DNA of 14,141 nt. Source: Phlegmacium glaucopus (Eukaryota > Basidiomycota > Agaricomycetes > Agaricales > Cortinariaceae). Below are positions 8,638 to 14,141 of the stretch, piece after piece. Numbering within the stretch: position 1 is the stretch's first letter; each line of letters starts with the position of its first letter. A program made the translations under genes and the position numbers. The DNA lies in contig MU130161.1 in assembly GCA_015039465.1 (NCBI GenBank), positions 16,045-30,185 of the forward strand, written 5' to 3'. Under the pieces are notes generated by a model that was not told the origin of the DNA, searched no databases, and saw only the letters and a list, made by a program, of their open reading frames with translations.

Positions 8638-9522
8638 TTAAGATTTGAGTACATAAACGAGAAAATGAGAATGCAAACCTTTGACAAATGTTACCAACCC
8701 AACATCCTCCCGATCTGGGGCGATTAATTGATTCTCCAGTGACGAAAACCTGAACTTGCCCGCCCCCTCCAAAATCTACCATACTTTGTTCCTTCCCACA
8801 CCAGCACGTCGCTACCGAGAACACTTTCCATAATCTCCATCGTGAAGAACCTTCTTTGCCGCAACTGAGATTCCTTGAGCAAGTGTTGCCGCAAGATAAA
8901 TGGCGCATACTTTTACCTCTGACACTATATCGGAAGGTCAGGATCTTCTTTCTTGGACAGCAGCACTCTGAACGCTTCGTAACTTGGTATGACCACAGCC
9001 ATTTTCTCGTGGACGAGAACACGAATTTCCACAAGAATGGGGTATGGTTAAACGGGTAGCCTTCTGTTCGGGTGTTGAATGACAAAAAAAACCTATACCA
9101 AGTGCATAAGACATACGGATATAGTAGATGGAATACAAGAGACATACCAGAAGGAACGGTTTCTCGTTTGATTTAACAACCAGAACGTCCAACAATATTG
9201 AGGCCTGAGGTGCTTGTGCTTCATGATAGACGGTTAAAGGAGACAATTCTGGTATGGCGGGGTGCTCAAAGTGTGAATCAAGGTTGAGAAGGTTGAGACG
9301 TAATTCTCGTGCTGCAATTTTGGTGCATAGATGGGCGACGACTGCTGCATCTTGTGAAGCCAAAATCATGTTTTCATGGACGGTGAGACAGGGGCGATCA
9401 AAAGCAGACCGTAATACTAGCCCAAGTTTAGAGTCAGTTTATGATTGTCCAGGAATATGGCACACCTACACGTTGCCCAAACACGAAACTGTTGCCTCCG
9501 ACAGCATCGAACCGGATTGATC
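8638..9522 (-). pseudogene. Decayed multi-exon gene, family not recognised
   Basis: On the minus strand two exons join cleanly: 9522-9466 and 9416-9148, around a 49-nt intron with a CTGACT branch site. They give the continuous sequence FDAVGGNSFVFGQRVV then LRSAFDRPCLTVHENM and end at a GTATGT donor (9147). Downstream, protein-like pieces continue in changing frames: ILVEIRVLVHEKMAVVIPSY (about 9025-8925), then CAIYLAATLAQGISVAAKK and finally EDVGLVTFVKGLHSHFLVYV up to TAA 8638-8640. The lesions are TAG at 8925-8927, 8812-8814 and 8776-8778, plus frame changes near 9050 (an apparent 8-bp insertion) and near 8925. The coherent pieces in one order and orientation argue for a former gene. The 5' end above 9522 is not resolved. 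Confidence 0.55.
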
Positions 9523-9722
9523 CTTACGTTGTTAATTTATATCGTTTTCATATCGATAAGTCGAAATTTGGAGTTTTGCTAGAGATCAACGACCCGGAGT
9601 ATCAACACAGGGGACGGAAATAACAGGCTACTGCTCTCGGAGGCTCTCGGCTTGAAAGCGGATTCTCAATATATTAGAGGTCCGCCGATATGTGTGTGAT
9701 ATAACAGTAGGCTCGTGACCAA

Positions 9723-9760
9723 CCGCTTCTTTCAACTCCGCTAAGCTTCGTCAGAAGCGG
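9723..9760. repeat. Hairpin abutting the left TIR
   Basis: CCGCTTCT (9723-9730) and AGAAGCGG (9753-9760) are perfect inverted arms around a 22-base loop, ending exactly where the TIR starts. Confidence 0.6.
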
Positions 9761-9822
9761 CTGGGAGCAACGGACCACTTTTAAGGGAGTCACACATGTC
9801 ACAAAGGACTTAGTGAAATTTT
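9761..9822 (+). repeat. Left terminal inverted repeat
   Basis: CTGGGAGCAACGGACCACTT begins the repeat. The first 31 bp match the right arm perfectly. After a short gap the arms match again over GACTTAG..AAATTT. Confidence 0.85.
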
Positions 9823-10633
9823 GGGTAATTCTAATGCATCCCAACATCGCTTTCATCTGAATCATCATTGTTCTCGTCATCCAACCCATCTAAGCTCACA
9901 TATCATTTCCCTTGCTGAGATTCTGAAGTCTCGCTGTCAATCTGCCATAACAATACCATCTTTTACAAGGCCACTAATCTTCATCTGGCACTTGTATCCC
10001 TCTTGGCCCGCTGTTCTTGCTCTTGGACCTTCACTGCTGTTTTCACTGCTTCTTATTCTCGTCGTCTTGTTTCTCTTTCATGAACCTTGGCCTCCTCTTC
10101 ACATTTCTGAGCTTCCAATGCAACATTGTTACATGCTTAGTCTCTTCCACCAACTGCCTTGCCTCTTCTCTTGTCTTTTTACCTCTTCCCATTCCTTTGA
10201 TGTTTGGTCTCATTGAATTGCTTCTCTATCATCTCGAGTACAGCTGTCACCTGCTTCTCTTGCTATACACACACCCCATGCTAATGACACCAACTCTTAC
10301 CACCCACCATTCCAATTTCACACAAAACCCATGCTCGAACTTGATGTACTACCCTTCCCCTTACTACTCACCCTTTCCATTACTCATTTCCTTCCTTTGA
10401 ATCACCAAACATTCCTTAATTCTGGTGGCAACCTCACATGAATCCACCCAACCAACCTTTGTCATCTCATACAAAACCCCAATTTACCACTACCAGACCC
10501 ATTCACCCCCTCAGTAGCAGCACTTGTAGTATAGCATTGAACCATTGAATTGTATTTCATAAAATATACAAAAATTTTGTGGGATAAATAAAGGGAAACG
10601 AGCAAACGAGACACACAAGTGGCAACGCGAACA

Positions 10634-10696
10634 CGAAATTTGGCTAAGTCCCTGTCACACTTCGAGACTCCCTTAAAAGTGGTCCGTTGCTCCCAG
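10634..10696 (-). repeat. Right terminal inverted repeat
   Basis: This is the reverse complement of the left arm. It is perfect over 10666-10696 and imperfect further in, with about one base of length difference. Confidence 0.85.
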
Positions 10697-10697
10697 T

Positions 10698-10793
10698 CGT
10701 TATGTGGTGTCCCTTATTTTCGAAGTCCGACAGGTGATGTTGTCCTTGTTGTGGTTGATGTTGCACCTATTTGGATGCTGACACCGCATAACG
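10698..10793. repeat. Inverted repeat abutting the right TIR
   Basis: CGTTATGTGGTGTC (10698-10711) and GACACCGCATAACG (10780-10793) match as reverse complements at 13 of 14 positions. The first arm starts one base outside the right TIR, mirroring the hairpin beside the left TIR. Confidence 0.6.
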
Positions 10794-11022
10794 TACTGGT
10801 AGCGAGTCTAATATAACAGCTATAATATTACGTATACATTGTAGTCCGAGGTAATTTCATACTCGCAACGCATACTCTGCATGGAAAAGTGGCATGTGGT
10901 GGAAGGCGTGTTACAGTATATCGCCTCAGCACTCGAGGCTACTTGGATGATCGAAGGACGACGCCTTACTATGTAGCATATAAGTATTTTACTCTTTTCC
11001 TCCGGAACCTCCGCACACTTTC
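10794..11022. other. Upstream region of the Rad23-like gene
   Basis: This AT-moderate stretch contains TATAATATTACG near 10825 and pyrimidine-rich segments (CTCTTTTCCTCC at 10991) shortly before the ATG at 11023, as is common at fungal transcription starts. An open frame at 10889-11077 overlaps the start in another frame and has no recognisable content. Confidence 0.3.
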
Positions 11023-11807
11023 ATGCCGAAAGTCACAGTTAAGACCACTCAAGAGGAATTTCAGGTATGTATTGTAGTAGCATTGGGGAAAATTAGACTC
11101 TAAAAACCGCTAATTATATGTTAGGTCGACATTGATCCCAGCCAGTCGTTGGCCGAACTAAAAGCCGAAATCAATATGCTCAAGGGTTACGCGACGAAAA
11201 ATCAGAAGCTAATCCCATCGCTATTGACGTACTTTATCTCCAGGAAAGCTGCTCACGGACACTCAGATACTTGGAACCCTAGACTTGCAGGAGCAGGACT
11301 TTCTCATCCTACTAATATCCAAGGAGAAGGTGCGTTATCTCAAATTCAACCGCCATAAAAATTAATGCTAATGGATAATTACCCCTCTCACTCTAGCCAC
11401 TGGAACCATTCCTAACCGCTATTCTTGTAGAATCCTTATCTCAAATACTTTCTTTTCCTCCATCGTCATCAATCAAAGTACATCACTTCCACTCTTGAAT
11501 GTTATAACATATTTGTAATGACATGTTGGTCTATGAAGGAAAAGAAGTAATTCGACACAAAGAACAGACCAGTAATGAGACTTTATCCACCGAAATTATA
11601 ATCGTATGTCTCTTAACTTACCTTCTATATTTTATTATCTATCTTGTAAAACATTTGTGTTTGTAGCCAAACCGACCGCAATTGATTGGTGCATCTGCAG
11701 CGGCTTCAAGGGTATGTTCTGCCAGCATTATCCGGGCAGAACCACGATCAAGTTCGTATTGCCATCCACTGTAAATCACTTCATTCTAGTTTGACGTATC
11801 AATTTAG

Positions 11808-13310
11808 ATATCTATCGGTTCGGAAGGGGCCTCGAGGCACCTGGAAACATGGGTGATTGCGCCTCCATGATCCGCACAAACCCCTCAAATCGACAAATGT
11901 TTCTTGAGATGGCAATACAGAGAGATCCTGCTTTTGTCCAGCACCTCAGCCAGAACCCTACATTGCTGGACTCGCTCCTCCTACGCATGACCAGCACCCA
12001 AGCTCATCGAGAGGACTATCTTAATATTCAGATTGGCATGTTCAATACTGAAGAAAGAGAGGCTACTCAAAGGGTAAGTATTAATTATTTCGTTCAATTG
12101 TAGGATTACTGACGACATTCAGGTAACGGCTTATGGATATCGGGTTTAATTAAAAACAAGTTATCGAGGCCTATCTAGTTTCCGATAAAAACGAAGACCA
12201 CGCTGTTAATTATTTGCTCAGTACTGATGCAGAAAATGAAAATCCTTCAGATGTACGTCTCCTTACATTCTTGCTTAATTTTACATTTGACAAGACATCT
12301 CCAGGGACGCACGGAGCAAGCGAAGAGCCTTCAATCGGACAGTTCAACGATCCCTTATTCCGTCAGGGGTTAACTCAACCTATCGGAGAGCAGAATCCAG
12401 CAGTTGCACAACAAATCAAACAGAACCCAGCATTACTCGAGGCGGCGCTACAGGAAGCCACTCTGCGGAAGTTTGTATTGTCATCAAGGGAGAACACGGC
12501 AGTTGGGTGAGTCTTACTCTTGTTGACTTATGAGCCGACGTCTGACATTGCCTAGATGGAAGAACTTGGCTTCGATGGGCGGAAAGCCGTGGAGGCGTAT
12601 CTTACTTGTGACAAAAATGAAGAACATGCTATCAATTACTTGATCAACCAAACCCGATAGTGGACTGGATGATTCTAGTGTTGTGAGTTTTTCGTCTCCC
12701 ATGATTTGGCAGCACTTGATAATAAATACATTTATAGATGGTTCTACTGAGGGGTCTGGTCAAGTTCCAGATCATAGTACCCCGAAATTAGCCTCCCAGA
12801 CAGAAGAAGATGCCCTCGAGGCAGTTGCATTATCTCATACAAATTCGAGTCAATCCATGGCCACGGTTCTCACTCAGGTTTGTTCTTGTCATACTCTGGA
12901 TTTCATGGCAGGGAGGATTAGCGCGTGATAAGACACAACTTGAAAGCCATTCATCCATGACACAATTAGTCCCCGGAAGTCCTGCCTTCCGACAAAGGGT
13001 GGATCAGTACATGAGAGAGTAAAGTCCAGCTCTGCGTCAACTATGCAACGAGAATCCTGGATTACTCGATCAAGCTATCAATATGGCCTGTGTTGATGGT
13101 CAACAAGCGTTACCTACTTTCCAGACAAACACATCGAAGGACAAAGAGGCTATTCGACGCATGAGTGTTATCTTGTTCATGTTCACACTTTTCTAATTAC
13201 GCTTATCGCTCCTGTTTCAGCTGGTAGATTTAGGGTTTGACGAGCGCCAAGCCACGAAAGCCTACCTCGTATAAAGCCTACCTCGTGTCTGACAAAAATC
13301 CTTGATACCA
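11808..13310 (+). repeat. Three diverged tandem STI1-UBA modules
   Basis: The modules are recognisable mainly at protein level. STI1 cores are RDPAFVQHLSQNPTLLDSLL, EQNPAVAQQIKQNPALLEAA and SPALRQLCNENPGLLDQAI. UBA cores are GFN.KQVIEAYLVSDKNEDH, GFDGRKAVEAYLTCDKNEEH and GFDERQATKAYLVSDKN. Each has a short intron between STI1 and UBA at the equivalent place, and the second and third modules are preceded by a Ser/Gly/Glu/Asp-rich linker. The shared intron position and strong divergence indicate old intragenic duplication. The linker of module three (EEDALEAVALS, about 12807) weakly resembles a ubiquitin-interacting motif. Confidence 0.7.
13257..13286 (+). repeat. 16-bp tandem duplication creating a stop in the third UBA
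   Basis: AAAGCCTACCTCGT occurs at 13257-13270 and again at 13273-13286. The duplication shifts the frame and yields TAA at 13272-13274 in the middle of the UBA helix coding AYLV. Confidence 0.9.
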
Positions 13311-13330
13311 TGATCACAGCCATCGCGCCT

Positions 13331-14141
13331 GACCGTGCTACCAACAGGCAGTTCGACATAGGAGGCAAGACCATAAAGGAGAACCGGTTGTGTTAAAAAA
13401 ATAAAATTGAGAAGATAGGAAAAGATGCGGTGCGGGACGATGAGAGACAAAGGTTGACTCGGACTCGGACTCGGACTCAAGCCAGCAATAATCGTAATGG
13501 CGACGGAATACGCGGAAAAAAACCGGGAAGGTCGCTCTTAGATTGATATCGAAGGCGGGGCGAAAAGGAGGTGAGAACGATGCCTCCATACTCTGTCAAA
13601 GGTGATTTGAGGGGCTTTTCATATCTGGTAACTCTGGCAACCCATTAGCTGCTGCGCACGGGGATGATAGGGCTAGTACAAAAGGCCTTGACAGTCGGAT
13701 GAGTATCAACATGGCGAAATCGGACTGGATTGCCATTATTGAGAACAGCCAGGTTTTGGTCATCCTTGGAGCGTGAGGCGCTGCCTGCTTCTATGACCAT
13801 AGTTGAAAGGTAGCGACTTGGAGTGCATAGTCTGCTGTTCAAGCACTCAAGATATCTATGTAAAATAAAAAGTAAACTTCAACTCCTTGGCAGGCTTTAC
13901 GATTTAGAGCGACGTGCGATAGGTTCGTTCAGCAAACATGTCCAGGTAGGAAGCCACCTGCCACTCGCAAATAGATGATCCACAGCCTTGTTGCAGTGTG
14001 GCCAGTGTGGATATTGGATAGACGGGTAGATTGGCAGAGTCACGGTGTCACCTTGCTGTAAAGCAAGGTCTCTCCTGGGTCTGAATCACCTGACATTGTT
14101 GTTTAACTTTGACGTGCTTCAATACAAACAAATACTCCACT
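13331..14141. other. Region without a supportable gene
   Basis: Only short frames are open. A minus-strand piece at 13842-13645 ends at a stop and contains a fairly protein-like run (MVIEAGSASRSKDDQNLAVL), which could be the last exon of a gene whose remainder I cannot find. No splice-consistent continuation was seen above 13842. A 7-bp-arm hairpin (ACCTTGC/GCAAGGT, 14050-14069) is present. No tRNA is recognisable. Confidence 0.4.
13456..13478. repeat. GGACTC microsatellite
   Basis: Nearly four copies of a 6-bp unit (GACTCG) occur in a row. They encode Ser-Glu repeats on the minus strand but lie in no supportable gene. Confidence 0.85.

Larger units (their letters stand above)
9761..10696. 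mobile_element. Non-autonomous DNA transposon-like element with terminal inverted repeats
   Basis: The ends are inverted copies. The outer 31 bp, starting CTGGGAGCAACGGACCACTT, are identical at 9761-9791 and, reversed, at 10666-10696. The similarity continues inward to about 62 bp. The 936-bp span lies between two gene relics. The interior is strongly pyrimidine-rich on the + strand. Read on the minus strand it gives charged, coiled-coil-like pieces (ALEAQKCEEEAKVHERE) interrupted by stops, so no transposase survives. No clear target-site duplication is seen. It could be a MITE-like deletion derivative of a larger element. Confidence 0.7.
11023..13330 (+). pseudogene. Rad23-like ubiquitin receptor with three STI1-UBA modules, broken
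   Basis: Rad23 proteins carry ubiquitinated cargo to the proteasome and bind XPC/Rad4; the usual order is UBL, UBA1, XPC-binding (STI1), UBA2. Exons 11023-11064, 11125-11185 and 11244-11329 join in phase and give a UBL (VDIDPSQSLAELKAE, then GKLLTD...QEQDFLILLISKEK). A reduced UBA1 follows (about 11701-11770 and 11808-11845: RLQGYVLPALSGQNHDQVRI, ending GLEAPG). Then [STI1-UBA] occurs three times: STI1 at 11849-12073, about 12310-12500 and 12940-13170; UBA at 12133-12252, 12556-12660 and 13221-13310. The UBAs carry the UBA2-type motif EAYL..DKNE.HA.NYL. Lesions: TAA 12151-12153 in the first UBA, a likely 2-bp loss just before it, TAG 12658-12660 after the second UBA, TAA 13020-13022 in the third STI1 and a duplication stop at 13272-13274. 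The linker between UBL and UBA1 (11397-11700) is unresolved. A product ending at 12660 cannot be excluded, but the first UBA would still be broken. Confidence 0.72.

Noticed and set aside
11023..13330. Dsk2/ubiquilin rather than Rad23
   Set aside because: Dsk2 also has UBL, STI1 and UBA domains. Here the UBL end (QEQDFLILLISKEK), the remnant UBA before the first STI1 and the EAYL..DKNE..A.NYL UBA pattern fit Rad23 better.
14050..14069. Terminator or tRNA-like hairpin
   Set aside because: There is a single 7-bp stem in a eukaryotic context with no gene upstream, and no cloverleaf or A/B box could be traced.

Overview
The window looks like nuclear DNA of a basidiomycete fungus (Agaricomycetes-like). 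The evidence is the many short introns (about 42-67 nt) with GT..AG ends and CTAAT/CTNAY-type branch sites, and a large TPR-CHAT protein built from the 45-residue TPR unit typical of mushroom-forming fungi. There are no prokaryotic operon signals. The species cannot be named from the sequence.

Layout. 1-212 is a satellite of GGTATACC palindromes. 213-1046 is a GC/GT-rich stretch with a 15-G run, a TATA-like box and an 11-G run. 1047-1513 is low-complexity sequence open on both strands, with a 36-bp tandem repeat. 1515-2290 is an eight-copy minisatellite of about 88 bp, each unit carrying the palindrome GGAACTAGTTCC or a close variant. 2296-2432 is a cluster of GGAATCC direct and inverted repeats just before the main gene.

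2461-7676 (+) is the one large, apparently intact gene. I reconstruct nine exons whose phases all agree (1595 codons plus stop). The product has an unrecognised N-terminal region, a possible C2-like sandwich, about ten 45-residue TPRs and a C-terminal CHAT (caspase/separase-like) domain. The catalytic His motif (FACHG) is kept, but the cysteine of the usual LSAC motif is serine (LSASET), so it may be a pseudo-protease.

7677-8536 holds gene-like fragments (+) that I cannot assemble. 8638-9522 (-) is a decayed multi-exon gene of unknown family with three in-frame TAG codons and frameshifts. 9761-10696 is a non-autonomous DNA-transposon-like element with ~62-bp terminal inverted repeats, each abutted by its own hairpin.

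11023-13330 (+) is a broken Rad23-like ubiquitin-receptor gene. It has an N-terminal UBL, a degenerate first UBA, and then three successive [STI1/XPC-binding-like + C-terminal-type UBA] modules, where ordinary Rad23 has one. Stops and frameshifts interrupt it. 13331-14141 shows no supportable gene.

The genes do not form an evident joint pathway. The picture is an accessory, repeat-rich fungal segment: an expanded-family TPR-CHAT gene beside two decaying genes and a transposable element. The two most notable items are the Cys-to-Ser CHAT protein and the triplicated-module Rad23 relic.
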